Shown one piece after another: positions 30,301 to 42,167 of a stretch of DNA of 64,000 nucleotides (the stretch's first letter is position 1; each line of letters starts with the position of its first letter). The notes under the pieces are model-generated. The model did no database searches. It was not told where the DNA came from and saw nothing but the letters and a program-made list of their open reading frames with translations. The translations under genes were made by a program, and so were the position numbers. The stretch spans positions 1 through 64,000 of the forward strand of contig NZ_JYKS01000010.1 of NCBI RefSeq assembly GCF_000935045.1, given 5' to 3'. This DNA is from Pseudomonas sp. 10-1B (GTDB taxonomy: Bacteria; Pseudomonadota; Gammaproteobacteria; Pseudomonadales; Pseudomonadaceae).

Positions 30301-31365
30301 ATGCGCAATGAACGCGAGCTCCTGAGTGGTGGTGACGAGATTGACTTGATTGAGCTTGTGCAGGGGGTTTGGCGGCAAAAGCTTTGGGTAGGGCTGGTTG
30401 CGTTGCCGGTGATCGCCTTGGGGTTCGCTTATGTGATGTTGGCGTCGCCGGTGTATGAGGCAAAGCTCTACATTCAGCCGCCTTCTCAGAATGAGATTGC
30501 GCAGCTTAACTATGGGCGTGGCGCTGGGACTGGCTTGACGCTGCTAAGTCCCAAGGATGTGTACACCATCTACTTGAGGGCGCTTCAGTCTGAAGCTGTG
30601 CGAGATCAGTTTTTCCGCAATGCTTTCCTCCCAACGCTGACGGAGGAGAGGCGGGGCGGTTCGCGTGATGCCCTGTATGCCCAGTTCAACAGTATGCTCA
30701 AGGTGGCTCAGGCTTCGAAAGACATGCCAGAGCGTTATGTTCTTACGGCGAACGTTGAAGATCCGGGCCTCGCGGCGGCTTGGGTATCAAACTATGCCGA
30801 AATGGCTTCGGATCGAGCGAAGAGCGAACTGCTGAGCGGGACTCGCAGCGATATATCGATCATGGCGGATAATCTGGAGCAACTGATCAGGGCGTCGCGG
30901 GCCAGTGCTGGCAACCAACGTGCGGACCAGATCGCCCAGCTCAAGGAAGCGTTGCGCATTGCTCGATCAGTTGGCTTGGAAAAGCCACCTATCATCTCCG
31001 AAACACTGTCCAGCGAAGTGTCTGCCGGGATGAATGGGTCACTTACTTACATGCGCGGAACCAAAGCATTGGAAGCGGAAATCGCCAACTTGGAGTCGCG
31101 GTCATCGGATGATCCATTCATACCGAATCTACGTGAGCAACAAGAGAAACTGAATTTTTTACGTAATCTGAAGATAGACCCCTCAGTGGTTGCAATGTAT
31201 CAGCAGGACGGCGCTGTTTCTCAACCGGATAAGCCGATCAAGCCGCGAAAAGCTATAATCATGCTGTTGTCAGCCTTGGTAGGCGTGGGGCTTGGTGTGT
31301 TGGTAGCGCTAGGCCGAGACCTGTGGTGGAAGCGTAAGGTGATGAACCTAGGGACGCCTACCTGA
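30301..31365 (+). CDS. wzz: O-antigen chain-length regulator
   Basis: A polysaccharide co-polymerase that sets the number of O-units Wzy adds. The 354-residue protein has the expected plan: transmembrane helix 1 (about 31-51), a long periplasmic coiled-coil region, and transmembrane helix 2 (about 317-336) preceded by a proline-rich segment (PDKPIKPRKA). It opens the gene cluster as in P. aeruginosa, where wzz follows ihfB. The ATG at 30301 has only a weak ribosome site (AAGGAAAAAAAG). Confidence 0.92.
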   Translation: MRNERELLSGGDEIDLIELVQGVWRQKLWVGLVALPVIALGFAYVMLASPVYEAKLYIQPPSQNEIAQLNYGRGAGTGLTLLSPKDVYTIYLRALQSEAVRDQFFRNAFLPTLTEERRGGSRDALYAQFNSMLKVAQASKDMPERYVLTANVEDPGLAAAWVSNYAEMASDRAKSELLSGTRSDISIMADNLEQLIRASRASAGNQRADQIAQLKEALRIARSVGLEKPPIISETLSSEVSAGMNGSLTYMRGTKALEAEIANLESRSSDDPFIPNLREQQEKLNFLRNLKIDPSVVAMYQQDGAVSQPDKPIKPRKAIIMLLSALVGVGLGVLVALGRDLWWKRKVMNLGTPT

Positions 31366-31556
31366 CGAGAAGTGTGTCGCCAAGACATTGTTGTCGGTTT
31401 CGGAAGGTGTAAAGAATGCCCTTTCGTCACCGGTGAGGTGGACAGCTGGAAGAGCGAGCACGATGCGCTTCTTTTTCTCTGCATGTCTTGGCTAACCCGT
31501 CGTTAGCATGTAGACAAGTAATATGGCCAGTGTTGTACGCGTCCTATCCATAGTTG

Positions 31557-31905
31557 TCTCAGGTAAAATCGACCTTGTTAATCTATCGCGCTATCTGGCG
31601 TAGGTGTGTGCTCATCATTGCTATCGTGGATGTTTGTGCGGTTGCCACCTAAGCGTTACACCTTTATATGAACTGTCCGTCATTTTAAGACCTGTTGCGC
31701 TGAATCAGCTGGATACATTAAATCGCTCGAGGATTTATTCGCTGCCACCGGCAGAGGTAGGGTTGGTGCAATCCTGGACTCCTATGACGCTCGTTTGGAC
31801 TTTTCCGTTTCAGGCTAAACCTGATGCTTTCAGGATAAAGGTGTCGAAGAAGCTTGATCGCATGGATCGGCCGGCTGGTGCTCGGAATAGTAATTGCCCT
31901 TTTAG
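31557..31905 (+). pseudogene. Remnant of a second wzz-type gene, several frameshifts
   Basis: Reading the three forward frames in turn rebuilds the start of a second Wzz-family protein: SGKIDLVNL (from 31557), then RAIWRRCVLIIAIVDVCAV AT (31587-31649, a transmembrane helix 1), then TPLYELSVILRPVALNQLDT and LNRSRIYSLPPAE (about 31660-31757), then VGAILDSYDARLDF (about 31760-31802), then a KPDAFR match. The order and content are those of the larger Wzz paralogues that carry an LRPxALxxLDxLNR segment. At least three shifts of frame and stops separate the pieces. The C-terminal two thirds are missing. Confidence 0.7.
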
Positions 31906-32314
31906 GTAATGTCTTTGAGAATCATTTGCGAATAGCGGGCTATCGAGATCGAAGGTATTGGGTGGCGCGTTCTGCCTGTTGAAGTGCCGCCCCAGAACAG
32001 CTCGTGTCTAGCGGATGCCCAAGCTTGAGCCTCATTTAGGCGATGTTGTTTTGATGGCATTTCGGAGTTGCATGTCCCCTGAAAACTCCGATGGATCGCC
32101 GAAGCCTAAGGGCCTATGATTGCAACGCCATGTCATAAATGGCAGCCACCGGGTCGCCCCTTCACCGGAGAGGGCGAACGCTTTTTCTCGGTAGCGTGGC
32201 AAATGCGCTGCCGCCGAATGGATTCACTCGACTGACGAATGAATCGACGAAGGTTCAATAACCCGTTATGCAGTCGTGGAAACGGGCAGGTAAATTCAAG
32301 GTGAGTTGGAAAGC
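31906..32314. other. Gene-free spacer upstream of wbpA
   Basis: About 400 bases of low-GC sequence with no convincing open frame. A second-frame hydrophobic stretch (LVLGIVIALLGNVF, about 31878-31919) continues from the wzz remnant and may be more of the same decayed region. No promoter for wbpA could be fixed. Confidence 0.5.
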
Positions 32315-33625
32315 ATGACAGATATGAATGCGGTGGTAGAGAAGTTCAAAAAACGGCAGGCCTTGATTGGTATCGTCGGTCTCGGTTACGTCGGTTTGCC
32401 GCTGATGCTGCGTTATAACGCCATTGGTTTCAATGTGCTGGGCATCGATATCGACCAATTGAAGGTCGATAAACTCAATGCCGGTCAGAGCTACATCGAG
32501 CACATCCCTGCTACCCATATCAGCAAGGCACGTGAAACCGGCTTTGAGGCTACCGTCGACTTCAAGCGTGCCAGCGAGTGCGACGCACTGATCCTGTGCG
32601 TGCCTACTCCGCTAAATAAGTATCGCGAGCCAGACATGAGCTTCGTGATCAACACCACCGACGCTCTTAAGCCTTATCTGCGTGCAGGCCAGGTGGTTTC
32701 GCTGGAAAGCACCACTTACCCAGGCACCACCGAAGAAGAATTGCTGCCACGTGTGCAGGAAGGCGGCCTGGTGGTAGGTGAGAACATCTACCTGGTCTAC
32801 TCGCCCGAGCGTGAAGACCCGGGCAACCCGAACTTCGAAACCCGCACCATTCCCAAGGTCATTGGCGGCCACACCCCAAAATGCCTGGAAGTGGGTATCG
32901 CCCTGTATGAACAGGCCATCGATCAGGTCGTACCGGTCAGCTCCACCAAGGCCGCTGAAATGACCAAGCTGCTGGAGAACATTCACCGTGCGGTGAATAT
33001 CGGCCTGGTCAACGAAATGAAGATCGTCGCCGACCGCATGGGTATCGACATCTTCGAAGTGGTCGATGCCGCGGCTACCAAGCCTTTCGGCTTCACCCCT
33101 TACTACCCGGGCCCGGGCCTGGGCGGCCACTGCATTCCAATCGACCCCTTCTACCTGACCTGGAAGGCGCGCGAATACGGCCTGCACACCCGCTTCATCG
33201 AGCTTTCCGGTGAAGTCAACCAGGCCATGCCTGAGTACGTGCTGGGCAAGCTGATGGATGGCCTGAACGAAGCAGGCAAGGCACTCAAGGGCAGCCGCGT
33301 GCTGGTCCTGGGTATCGCCTACAAGAAGAACGTTGACGACATGCGTGAGTCGCCATCCGTCGAAATCATGGAGCTGATCGAAGCCAAAGGCGGCGTGGTT
33401 GCCTACAGCGACCCGCACGTGCCAGTGTTCCCGAAAATGCGTGAGCACCACTTCGAGCTGAGCAGCGAGCCGCTGACCGCCGAGAACCTGGCAAGCTTTG
33501 ACGCCGTGGTCCTGGCCACTGATCACGACAAGTTCGACTACGCCCTGATCGAAGCCAAAGCCAAGCTGATCATAGACAGTCGCGGCAAATACCGCACGCC
33601 GACCGCGCACATCATCAAGGCCTGA
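32315..33625 (+). CDS. wbpA: UDP-GlcNAc 6-dehydrogenase
   Basis: Oxidises UDP-GlcNAc to UDP-GlcNAcA with NAD, the first step to the 2,3-diacetamido uronic acids of this O-antigen. The 436-residue protein equals P. aeruginosa WbpA in length. It has the Rossmann motif GLGYVGLP and the catalytic cysteine in GGHCIPIDP (Cys273). ATG 32315 has AAGGTGAG upstream; a TTG nine bases earlier is less likely. The gene has much higher GC than those from wzy onward. Confidence 0.93.
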   Translation: MTDMNAVVEKFKKRQALIGIVGLGYVGLPLMLRYNAIGFNVLGIDIDQLKVDKLNAGQSYIEHIPATHISKARETGFEATVDFKRASECDALILCVPTPLNKYREPDMSFVINTTDALKPYLRAGQVVSLESTTYPGTTEEELLPRVQEGGLVVGENIYLVYSPEREDPGNPNFETRTIPKVIGGHTPKCLEVGIALYEQAIDQVVPVSSTKAAEMTKLLENIHRAVNIGLVNEMKIVADRMGIDIFEVVDAAATKPFGFTPYYPGPGLGGHCIPIDPFYLTWKAREYGLHTRFIELSGEVNQAMPEYVLGKLMDGLNEAGKALKGSRVLVLGIAYKKNVDDMRESPSVEIMELIEAKGGVVAYSDPHVPVFPKMREHHFELSSEPLTAENLASFDAVVLATDHDKFDYALIEAKAKLIIDSRGKYRTPTAHIIKA

Positions 33626-33662
33626 TTGGCGTCGCCAGCAAATTGATCCGCCTGGCCCTTGA

Positions 33663-34649
<987 letters not shown>

Positions 34650-34716
34650 AAGCAGATAGCAATATGGGTGGCATGCCGTCACCCATTTTTATTTTTCAGC
34701 AGGGTCGCCAGTCAGC

Positions 34717-36609
34717 GTGTCGAACGATAATTCCAATAAGCCGAACGATGCAGGTGCAAAACGCGTTGAGCGTAGCATCCGCCTGGATGTTCAAGGCTTG
34801 CGCGCGGTCGCAGTGCTGGCGGTTTTGCTCTATCACGCCAATGGCAGCTGGTTGAAAGCCGGCTACGTAGGCGTCGATGTTTTTTTTGTCATTTCAGGCT
34901 TCATTATCACCGCACTGCTGACCGAGCGAAGTAGTAAGGTTGATCTTGCTGCTTTTTACGCGAGCCGAATCAAACGCATCGTTCCTGCGTATTTCTCGAT
35001 GCTGGCTATAATCGCGGCGCTGTCAGCGGTACTTTTTGTGCCGGACGATTTCGCCTTCTTTTTCGATAGTCTGAAATCTTCCGCATGGTTCACCAGCAAC
35101 CACTATTTTGCCCATTTTGGTAGTTACTTCGCGCCGCGAGCCGATGAGTTACCGCTTCTGCATACCTGGTCGCTGGCCATCGAAATGCAGTTCTACCTGT
35201 TCTTCCCGATCATGGTCATCTGCCTCCCCGGGCGTTGGCGGCTCCCTGCCTTTGCGTTGCTGGCCACTGTGGCGTTTGCCTGGGTTGGCTACCGAACGCT
35301 CGGCGGGCAACGAGACGAAATGTATTTTTCGCTGTTGGCACGCGCGCCAGAGTTCATGGTCGGCGCTGTTGTTGCGTTGCTGATGCGGCAGCGAGAGTTG
35401 CCCCAGGCATTCGCCAGTGCGTTAGGCATAGCCGGTGCGCTGCTGCTGGGAGGGGCGCTATTGGCAATTGAAAAGCAGCAGTTTCCGGGTTTCTGGGCGA
35501 TCATCCCTTGCGTTGGCGCGGGGATGATTATCGCTGCTCGCCGCGGCCCTGTGAGTACATTGCTCGCTGCGTCGCCAATGGTCTGGCTTGGTGGAATTTC
35601 CTACTCGCTTTATCTCTGGCATTGGCCAGTGTTGGCGCTGATCCGGTATTACACCGGGCAGTATGAGTTGACGGTCGCTTGGTTGCTGGTTTTTGCGGGT
35701 ATCTCCCTGGCATTGGCATGGCTATCCTTCCGGTTCGTAGAAACACCGGCCAGAAGAGCAACCGGCCTGGCACGCCAAGCTCCGAAGTGGGCAATGGCAG
35801 CGGTGGTGGTTGTGCTGGTAGTGGGGAGCGCGGTGCGTATCAATGCATCGCTAGTTGATCCTCTGCCTATAGAACTGACCCGCTACGCCGCGCCAGAAAC
35901 AATTTGCCACGGTACCCAGGTAGGTGCCTGTAAACGAGGCAAGGCAGACGCTGAAGTGGTCGCCCTGGTTATAGGCGATAGTCATGCTGCCCAGCTGAAT
36001 CACTTTTTCGATCAGGTGGGCAATGAACGGGGCGTTGCATACCGGGTGCTCACTGCCAGCAGCTGTGTACCTATCCCCGGTTTTGATGCCGAACGCCTGC
36101 CCACCTGGGCGCAGAAGCCTTGCCATGACCAGATTGCAGCGGTAGCAAAGGCGCTGCCGGAGGTAGACCGAGTAATCGTTGCTGGTATGTGGCAGTACCA
36201 GATGCAGAGTCAGGCATTCACCAAGGCGCTGGCCGATTTTCTGACCGCAACGGCCGGGACCCACAAAAATGTTGTCGTGCTTGCCCAGGTGCCGATGTTC
36301 GAGACAGACGTCCAGCGGGTAAGGCGGTTCACCGAATTGGGGCTACCGGCGCCACTTACGTTCAATAGTGAATGGCAGGCAGCCAACCAGCAGGTCAAGG
36401 CTATTTCCGACCGCACCCCGGGAGTGCGGTTTCTAGACTTTTCCAGCAGTAGCTTCTTTGCTGCTGCGCCTTATGAACAAGGGTCGCTGATCTATCGTGA
36501 TAGCCACCACCTCAACGAAGTGGGTGCCAGCCGTTATGGCCACTATGCGGCGCAGCAATTGCAGCGAGCCTTCGATCAACCTCAGTCCAACGTGAGCCTG
36601 AAGCCATGA
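34717..36609 (+). CDS. wbpC: O-antigen O-acyltransferase (AT3-SGNH), WbpC-like
   Basis: An OafA/YrhL-type membrane acyltransferase of 630 residues. The N-terminal acyltransferase-3 domain (about 20-360) has the RxxA start motif [14 protein letters not shown] and about ten transmembrane helices. The C-terminal periplasmic SGNH domain has GDSHAAQ and the catalytic pair DSHHL near the end. It should acetylate the O-unit or the finished chain. Position and length match wbpC of the P. aeruginosa O5-type cluster. The GTG start is uncertain, as no good ribosome site is seen. Its stop overlaps the wbpD ATG. Confidence 0.85.
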   Translation: MSNDNSNKPNDAGAKRVERSIRLDVQGLRAVAVLAVLLYHANGSWLKAGYVGVDVFFVISGFIITALLTERSSKVDLAAFYASRIKRIVPAYFSMLAIIAALSAVLFVPDDFAFFFDSLKSSAWFTSNHYFAHFGSYFAPRADELPLLHTWSLAIEMQFYLFFPIMVICLPGRWRLPAFALLATVAFAWVGYRTLGGQRDEMYFSLLARAPEFMVGAVVALLMRQRELPQAFASALGIAGALLLGGALLAIEKQQFPGFWAIIPCVGAGMIIAARRGPVSTLLAASPMVWLGGISYSLYLWHWPVLALIRYYTGQYELTVAWLLVFAGISLALAWLSFRFVETPARRATGLARQAPKWAMAAVVVVLVVGSAVRINASLVDPLPIELTRYAAPETICHGTQVGACKRGKADAEVVALVIGDSHAAQLNHFFDQVGNERGVAYRVLTASSCVPIPGFDAERLPTWAQKPCHDQIAAVAKALPEVDRVIVAGMWQYQMQSQAFTKALADFLTATAGTHKNVVVLAQVPMFETDVQRVRRFTELGLPAPLTFNSEWQAANQQVKAISDRTPGVRFLDFSSSSFFAAAPYEQGSLIYRDSHHLNEVGASRYGHYAAQQLQRAFDQPQSNVSLKP

Positions 36610-37181
36610 ATTACTATCAGCATCCAAGTGCCATCGTCGATGAAGGAGCGCAGATCGGGGAAAACTCCCGGGTCTGGCACTTTGTCCATGTATGTGGGGG
36701 GGCTCGGATCGGTGCCGGCGTTTCGCTTGGTCAGAACGTGTTCGTGGGCAATAAGGTCGTTATCGGCGATCAGTGCAAGGTGCAGAACAATGTGTCGGTC
36801 TACGACAACGTGACGCTGGAAGAGGGCGTTTTCTGTGGGCCTAGCATGGTGTTCACCAATGTCTATAACCCACGCTCCCTGATCGAGCGCAAGGACCAGT
36901 ATCGCGACACTCTGGTCAAGAAAGGTGCAACGCTCGGGGCCAACTGCACTATCGTTTGCGGCGTCACCATTGGCGAATACGCTTTCGTTGGCGCTGGCGC
37001 GGTCATCAACAAGGACGTGCCCGCCTACGCACTCATGGTCGGTGTGCCGGCTCGGCAGATCGGTTGGATGAGTGAGTTTGGCGAGCAGCTGCAATTGAAC
37101 GAGCAAGGTGAAGCCACTTGCTCGCACACCGGGGCGCGCTACGTCCTGAACGGCAAACAACTGAACAAGATGGATGTTTGA
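36606..37181 (+). CDS. wbpD: UDP-GlcNAc3NA N-acetyltransferase
   Basis: Acetylates the 3-amino group made by WbpE, giving UDP-GlcNAc3NAcA. The 191-residue left-handed beta-helix protein is the same length as P. aeruginosa WbpD, with hexapeptide repeats over about residues 10-150 ([25 protein letters not shown]). It starts inside the wbpC stop (ATGA), and wbpE follows 2 bases after. Confidence 0.93.
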   Translation: MNYYQHPSAIVDEGAQIGENSRVWHFVHVCGGARIGAGVSLGQNVFVGNKVVIGDQCKVQNNVSVYDNVTLEEGVFCGPSMVFTNVYNPRSLIERKDQYRDTLVKKGATLGANCTIVCGVTIGEYAFVGAGAVINKDVPAYALMVGVPARQIGWMSEFGEQLQLNEQGEATCSHTGARYVLNGKQLNKMDV

Positions 37182-37183
37182 GC

Positions 37184-38266
37184 ATGATTGAATTCATTGA
37201 CCTGAAAAGCCAGCAAGCACGTATCAAGGACAAGATCGATGCCGGCATCCAGCGTGTTCTGAGTCACGGCCAGTACATTCTCGGTCCTGAAGTGGCTGAG
37301 CTGGAGGAGCGCCTGGCTGCTTTCGTCGGTGCCAAGTATTGCATCACTTGTGCCAATGGGACTGATGCTTTGCAAATCGCGCAGATGGCACTGGGTATTG
37401 GTCCAGGGGATGAAGTCATAACTCCCGGTTTCACATACATTGCGACAGCCGAGACGGTCGCGCTGCTGGGTGCCAAGCCCGTCTATGTTGACATTGACCC
37501 GCGCACTTACAATCTGGATCCTAAATTACTGGAAGCTGCGATCACGCCCCGCACCAAGGCAATCATCCCGGTGTCGCTGTATGGCCAGTGCGCGGATTTT
37601 GATGCAATCAATGCTATCGCTGCAAAACACGGTATCCCAGTTATCGAGGATGCTGCGCAGAGCTTCGGTGCCTCCTACAAGGGCAAGCGCTCTTGCAACC
37701 TCTCTACCATTTCTTGCACTAGCTTCTTTCCAAGCAAGCCGCTGGGTTGCTATGGCGACGGTGGAGCTATCTTTACCAATGACGACGAGTTGGCGGTTGT
37801 TTTGCGGCAGATTGCCCGTCACGGGCAGGATCGACGTTATCACCACATTCGAGTAGGGGTGAATAGCCGCCTTGATACGCTTCAAGCGGCAATTTTGCTA
37901 CCGAAACTGGAGATTTTTGAAGAGGAGATCTCGCTGCGCCAGCAGGTTGCGAAGTGGTATGACGGAGCATTGGCAGTCGTTGGTATCGAAACTACGCCAT
38001 ATATCGCTGAGCACAATATCAGTGCCTATGCACAGTACACGGTACGGGTACAGGATAGAGATGCTGTACAGGCGAAGCTGAAAGCCGCGGGTATTCCGAC
38101 AGCTGTGCATTATCCGATTCCTCTGAACAAGCAGCCAGCCGTTGCGGATGCGGCGGTGTTTTTGCCCGTTGGTGATGAGGTTGCGACACAGGTGATGAGC
38201 CTGCCGATGCATCCTTACCTCGCAGACGCGTCGATCAGAGAGATTTCTGCAGTTATTGCAGGGTAA
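37184..38266 (+). CDS. wbpE: UDP-3-keto-GlcNAcA 3-aminotransferase
   Basis: A DegT/DnrJ/EryC1 PLP aminotransferase that puts an amino group from glutamate on C3 of the sugar. In the 360-residue protein the PLP lysine is Lys185 ([14 protein letters not shown]), the same number as in P. aeruginosa Wbp[10 protein letters not shown] supplies the cofactor aspartate. GGATGTTTG is the ribosome site. GC content falls through this gene toward wzy. Confidence 0.93.
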   Translation: MIEFIDLKSQQARIKDKIDAGIQRVLSHGQYILGPEVAELEERLAAFVGAKYCITCANGTDALQIAQMALGIGPGDEVITPGFTYIATAETVALLGAKPVYVDIDPRTYNLDPKLLEAAITPRTKAIIPVSLYGQCADFDAINAIAAKHGIPVIEDAAQSFGASYKGKRSCNLSTISCTSFFPSKPLGCYGDGGAIFTNDDELAVVLRQIARHGQDRRYHHIRVGVNSRLDTLQAAILLPKLEIFEEEISLRQQVAKWYDGALAVVGIETTPYIAEHNISAYAQYTVRVQDRDAVQAKLKAAGIPTAVHYPIPLNKQPAVADAAVFLPVGDEVATQVMSLPMHPYLADASIREISAVIAG

Positions 38267-38270
38267 CGTC

Positions 38271-39590
38271 ATGTATTTATCAGCCCGACTCGATAAAACG
38301 GTACTTTTAAACGCCTTACTGTTCTTTATCTACTTCATGATATTGGTGTGGGTAAACAATAGCTATGTATATGTGTTGCATGAATACATGGGGGCAGCTG
38401 TTAAACCTATCAGCATCGGGCTGATCGTTTACCTCGCGGTTCTGGCTCCTGCTTGTGCGTTTTTATGTGGGGCCAGAGTCGAGAGGCCTGGTGATCTGGT
38501 TGTCACGTTGTTATTCCTAGTGGTGGCACCCCATGCCTTGGTGTTGGAGGCTGCAAACCAGTTTACGCCTGATGCGGTGCCGTGGGGGGGCGTCTCGCTA
38601 GGAGTGCTAGTGGGCATGCTGATCATTTCCTCGGCGAACAAACTCAGGTTCTATGAGAGTCAAAACCGGCAAAGCGATTCGCTCAGCAGGAACTGTTTGG
38701 CTATGCTCGCGTTGTTCAATGTCATGGTCCTTTTATTTATTTTTTTGAAAAGCGCTAGTTACTTTTCTTTTGACTTCTCTGAGCAATATGTGCGAAGGGC
38801 GCTGGCACGAGATGTCTTCCAGGCAGGCTCCGGAGCTGGCTATCTGGCATCCATCGGAACTCAAGCTTTTTTTCCCGTTTTGTTCGCATGGGGCGTATAT
38901 CGAAAGTCTCGTGCATATGTGCTGTTGGGAGTGGTTAATGCTTTTGTTTTGTGGGGGGCATTCGGTCAGAAATATCCGTTCATGGTGTTGCTGCTGATCT
39001 ATCTTCTCATGCAATACTTTCGCCGCTATGGCGGCGTTAAATTGTCCTGGCTCCTTGCAGGAGGCATTACATTTTTGCTGTTGGGGGCGGTAGAACATGA
39101 GGTTTTTGGTTATTCTTACCTAAATGACTACTTTGTGCGGCGAGCATTTATAGTGCCTTCGACACTTCTAGGTGCGGTGGATAATTTTGTTTCGTTGTTT
39201 GGCTTTAACTCATATAGCGACACGCTGCTCAGTTCGGTAATGGGGGTGGCTAAGTCAGAGCCTCTGACGTTTCGTATAGGTCAGGAGATTTTCAGTAATC
39301 CCCAGCTAAATGCAAACGTTAATTTTTTTGCAATAGCATATCTGCAGTCGGGTTACTCTGCAGTAGTGGTTGAGGCTGCATTTGTAGGCTCGGTTGTGAT
39401 GTTGTTGAATTATCTATATATGCGTTATGGGGCCTTCATAACCATACCTGTTGGGCTGTTGTTCGCGACTAAGATTCTTGAACAGTCTCTTTTGACCGTG
39501 TTGATGGGGTCTGGTGTTTTTCTGATGTTGGCTTTCCTTGTGCTGGTATCTGTGCCGTTCACCTTTGGAAAGAAAGCCTATGAGCGCTAG
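38271..39590 (+). CDS. wzy: O-antigen polymerase
   Basis: A 439-residue membrane protein with about 12-14 hydrophobic helices and a large periplasmic loop (about residues 280-350), as in Wzy proteins, which join lipid-linked O-units in the periplasm. Sequence motifs are not diagnostic in this family; the call rests on topology, length (close to the O5 Wzy) and place between wbpE and wzx. AT-rich. Its end overlaps the wzx start by 11 bases. Confidence 0.85.
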   Translation: MYLSARLDKTVLLNALLFFIYFMILVWVNNSYVYVLHEYMGAAVKPISIGLIVYLAVLAPACAFLCGARVERPGDLVVTLLFLVVAPHALVLEAANQFTPDAVPWGGVSLGVLVGMLIISSANKLRFYESQNRQSDSLSRNCLAMLALFNVMVLLFIFLKSASYFSFDFSEQYVRRALARDVFQAGSGAGYLASIGTQAFFPVLFAWGVYRKSRAYVLLGVVNAFVLWGAFGQKYPFMVLLLIYLLMQYFRRYGGVKLSWLLAGGITFLLLGAVEHEVFGYSYLNDYFVRRAFIVPSTLLGAVDNFVSLFGFNSYSDTLLSSVMGVAKSEPLTFRIGQEIFSNPQLNANVNFFAIAYLQSGYSAVVVEAAFVGSVVMLLNYLYMRYGAFITIPVGLLFATKILEQSLLTVLMGSGVFLMLAFLVLVSVPFTFGKKAYER

Positions 39591-40815
39591 TTTCTTCAGT
39601 CGGATAATTCGAGTTTTGATCGGGACGATTGGTGCTCAGCTCATTACCATGGGCGTGATGCTTCTGCTGGTTCGGCTATATACTCCAATCGATCTCGGTG
39701 AGTTTAGTGTCTGGCTTTCGTTCGCCACGATTGCGGCCGTTGCTGTTACTGGGCGCTATGAGATGGCGATTTTTAACTGCGGTGATCAGCGCGCGATTCA
39801 GGCACTATTGAAGCTGATCTTTGTGATTGCAATATCGTCGTCGGTGTTGATAGTCGGCGCAGCTTTGTTGTGGAACACCTTGGCGAAGGGCCTGCCAGCA
39901 GTAATTTCCTTGTTTTGGGTGTCGCTGGTTGTAGTTATATTTGGTATGGGTGTGAATAAAGTTGTTCTATCCCTGCTGACATATCAACAGGCATTCAATA
40001 AACTTGGTGTTTCTAGAGTCAGCTTGGCAGCTTGTATAGCAGTGGCTCAAGTGTCTGCTGCATTTTTTTTCAAGGATGTTTCTGGATTGATCTATGGACA
40101 AGTGTTTGGAGTCATCGCGGCGACTGGGCTTTCGTTGCTGTGGATCAATAGTGCTTGGCTCAAAGGCAGTATGAGTAGCGGTTGGCAATCTGCAAGGGAC
40201 TTGGCTTCGCAACACAAGAATTTTCCGAAGTTTTCACTGCCAGCAGACTTGTTGAATACAGCGGCAAGTCAGCTTCCGGTCATATTCATAGCATCGCGTT
40301 TCGGCAGCGAGGCAGCTGGATGGTTTGCACTGACGCTGAAGATGATGGGCGCACCAATTTCTCTTTTAGCAGCGTCTGTGCTTGATGTGTTTAAAGAACA
40401 AGCAGCACGTGATTATCGGACCGACGGGAACTGTCAGCGTGTTTTTTTGAAGACATTTTATTTGTTGGCGGCACTTGCCATAATTCCGTTTGTCGTTTTC
40501 GCCTTCTTGGCTGAATGGGCCTTTGGTCTTGTGTTTGGCTCCGAGTGGGCTGAGTCAGGGCGATATGCGGTGTTGCTGATTCCTCTTTTCTTCATGCGCT
40601 TTGTCGTCAGTCCACTGAGCTATACTATTTATATCGCACAGAAGCAAAAGTTGGATTTGCTATGGCAGATAGTGTTACTTTTGCTTACGTGCGCCTGTTT
40701 TATGTTGTTCCAGGAGATTGATACAGCTCTCTGGTCGTATTCAGTGGGGTATGCGCTAATGTATATAATATATTTCTGGATGTCCTATCGTGCAGCGAAA
40801 GGAGATTCGCAATGA
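39580..40815 (+). CDS. wzx: O-unit flippase
   Basis: A 411-residue MATE/PST-type polysaccharide exporter with 12 predicted helices, which moves undecaprenyl-linked O-units across the inner membrane. The N-terminus ([20 protein letters not shown]) and the polysaccharide-synthase region are typical, and the length equals Wzx of the O5-type cluster. It overlaps both wzy and hisH2. Confidence 0.88.
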   Translation: MSASFFSRIIRVLIGTIGAQLITMGVMLLLVRLYTPIDLGEFSVWLSFATIAAVAVTGRYEMAIFNCGDQRAIQALLKLIFVIAISSSVLIVGAALLWNTLAKGLPAVISLFWVSLVVVIFGMGVNKVVLSLLTYQQAFNKLGVSRVSLAACIAVAQVSAAFFFKDVSGLIYGQVFGVIAATGLSLLWINSAWLKGSMSSGWQSARDLASQHKNFPKFSLPADLLNTAASQLPVIFIASRFGSEAAGWFALTLKMMGAPISLLAASVLDVFKEQAARDYRTDGNCQRVFLKTFYLLAALAIIPFVVFAFLAEWAFGLVFGSEWAESGRYAVLLIPLFFMRFVVSPLSYTIYIAQKQKLDLLWQIVLLLLTCACFMLFQEIDTALWSYSVGYALMYIIYFWMSYRAAKGDSQ

Positions 40816-41417
40816 TCGTTGTAGTTGACTATGGTGTCGGAAACATCGCTTCCGTACTGAATATGCTCAAGAAAGTTGGCGCGAAAGCTAAAGCCTCCAA
40901 TTTGCCGGCCGACCTTGAACAGGCAGATAAACTCATTCTTCCAGGTGTAGGTGCGTTCGACGCGGGTATGCGAACCTTGCGTGCGAGTGGCCTGATAGAC
41001 GTACTGAATGAACAAGTCTTGAGTGTGGGTAAGCCAGTCATGGGTATTTGCCTCGGATCACAAATGTTGGGTTGCCGGTCTGAAGAGGGGGAGGAGGCCG
41101 GTCTCGGTTGGATCGATATGGATATTGTTCGTTTTGAGAAACGTGACGGGCGAAAGGTTCCACATATGGGGTGGAACTACGTTAGCCCTTGTGTCGAACA
41201 TCCTATCTTGGCAGGCTTGAATCAAGAAAGTCGCTACTATTTTGTTCATAGCTACTATATGTTGCCGCAATCAATTGACGATACATTGTTGGTGGCAAAC
41301 TACGGCCAAGAGTTTGCGGCGGGTGTGATGAAAGGTAATATTTTTGGTTTTCAGTTTCATCCAGAAAAGAGTCATAAGTTTGGAATGCAACTTTTCAAGA
41401 ATTTTGTGAGCCTCTAA
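40812..41417 (+). CDS. hisH2: Glutamine amidotransferase subunit for O-antigen amidination
   Basis: A HisH-like class I glutaminase of 201 residues. The catalytic triad is intact: Cys80 (MGICLGSQM), His183 and Glu185 (FQFHPEKS). In the O5-type locus HisH2 releases ammonia from glutamine and passes it via HisF2 to WbpG, which forms the acetamidino group on the uronic acid. The context, not the sequence, rules out histidine synthesis: no other his genes are here. The start overlaps the wzx stop (ATGA). Confidence 0.9.
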   Translation: MIVVVDYGVGNIASVLNMLKKVGAKAKASNLPADLEQADKLILPGVGAFDAGMRTLRASGLIDVLNEQVLSVGKPVMGICLGSQMLGCRSEEGEEAGLGWIDMDIVRFEKRDGRKVPHMGWNYVSPCVEHPILAGLNQESRYYFVHSYYMLPQSIDDTLLVANYGQEFAAGVMKGNIFGFQFHPEKSHKFGMQLFKNFVSL

Positions 41418-42158
41418 ATGATCAGGAAACGAGTCATCCCTTGTTTGCTGTTGAAAGATCGCGGCCTAGTAAAAACCGTTAAATTCAAAGATCCAAAATA
41501 TGTTGGTGATCCCGTTAATGCGATAAGAATTTTCAACGAGAAGGAAGTTGACGAACTGGTTCTTCTCGATATTAGTGCGACGGCTGGGAGGCGAGAGCCT
41601 GACTTTGAGCTTTTAGCTGAGATAGCCAGCGAATGCTTCATGCCGATTTGTTATGGTGGAGGTATTACTAAATTAGAGCATGCGCAGAAGCTATTTGCTC
41701 TCGGTGTGGAGAAGGTTTCTATAAATTCCGCTTCGGCTGACAGCCTAAATTTGATTACGGCTATTGCGGAAGTGTATGGCTCACAGAGTGTGGTGGCTTC
41801 AATTGATTGCAAAAAGGGACTCTTCGGAGGATATTCTGTTTTTACCCATAACGGTTCGCGAGACATAAAGAAAACTCCTGTGGAGTTTGCGAAAGCGCTA
41901 GAGCAAGCAGGGGCGGGAGAGATTTTTCTTAATTCTATCGACCGCGACGGAACCCAAAAGGGGTACGATCTTTCACTGATTGCCAATGTTGTGAATAGCG
42001 TTCATGTACCTGTAGTCGCGTGTGGTGGGGCAGGATCTGTCGCGGATTTGAACTCTGTATTCGAATATTGCCAGGTATCTGCTGTATCGGCAGGCAGCCT
42101 TTTTGTATTTCATGGCAAACATAGGGCGGTTTTGATCAGCTATCCGGATATTCAATAA
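41418..42158 (+). CDS. hisF2: HisF-like ammonia-channelling subunit, lacks one cyclase aspartate
   Basis: A 246-residue TIM barrel paralogous to HisF, starting directly after hisH2. In true HisF two aspartates (Asp11 and Asp130 in Thermotoga numbering) carry out cyclisation. Here position 11 is leucine (VIPCLLLKD), while Asp130 is kept (VASIDCKKG). This fits a protein that only receives ammonia from HisH2 and delivers it to WbpG. The phosphate-binding loops CGGAGS and YGGGITK remain. Confidence 0.9.
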   Translation: MIRKRVIPCLLLKDRGLVKTVKFKDPKYVGDPVNAIRIFNEKEVDELVLLDISATAGRREPDFELLAEIASECFMPICYGGGITKLEHAQKLFALGVEKVSINSASADSLNLITAIAEVYGSQSVVASIDCKKGLFGGYSVFTHNGSRDIKKTPVEFAKALEQAGAGEIFLNSIDRDGTQKGYDLSLIANVVNSVHVPVVACGGAGSVADLNSVFEYCQVSAVSAGSLFVFHGKHRAVLISYPDIQ

Positions 42159-42167
42159 GGGTGTCGA

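Noticed and set aside
31604..31909. A 101-codon open frame after wzz as an intact small gene
   Set aside because: Its only recognisable part is a Wzz segment whose flanking pieces are in other frames, so it is part of a pseudogene.
40812..42158. hisH-hisF as histidine biosynthesis genes
   Set aside because: They lie within the O-antigen operon with overlapping starts, HisF lacks Asp11, and wbpG is nearby.
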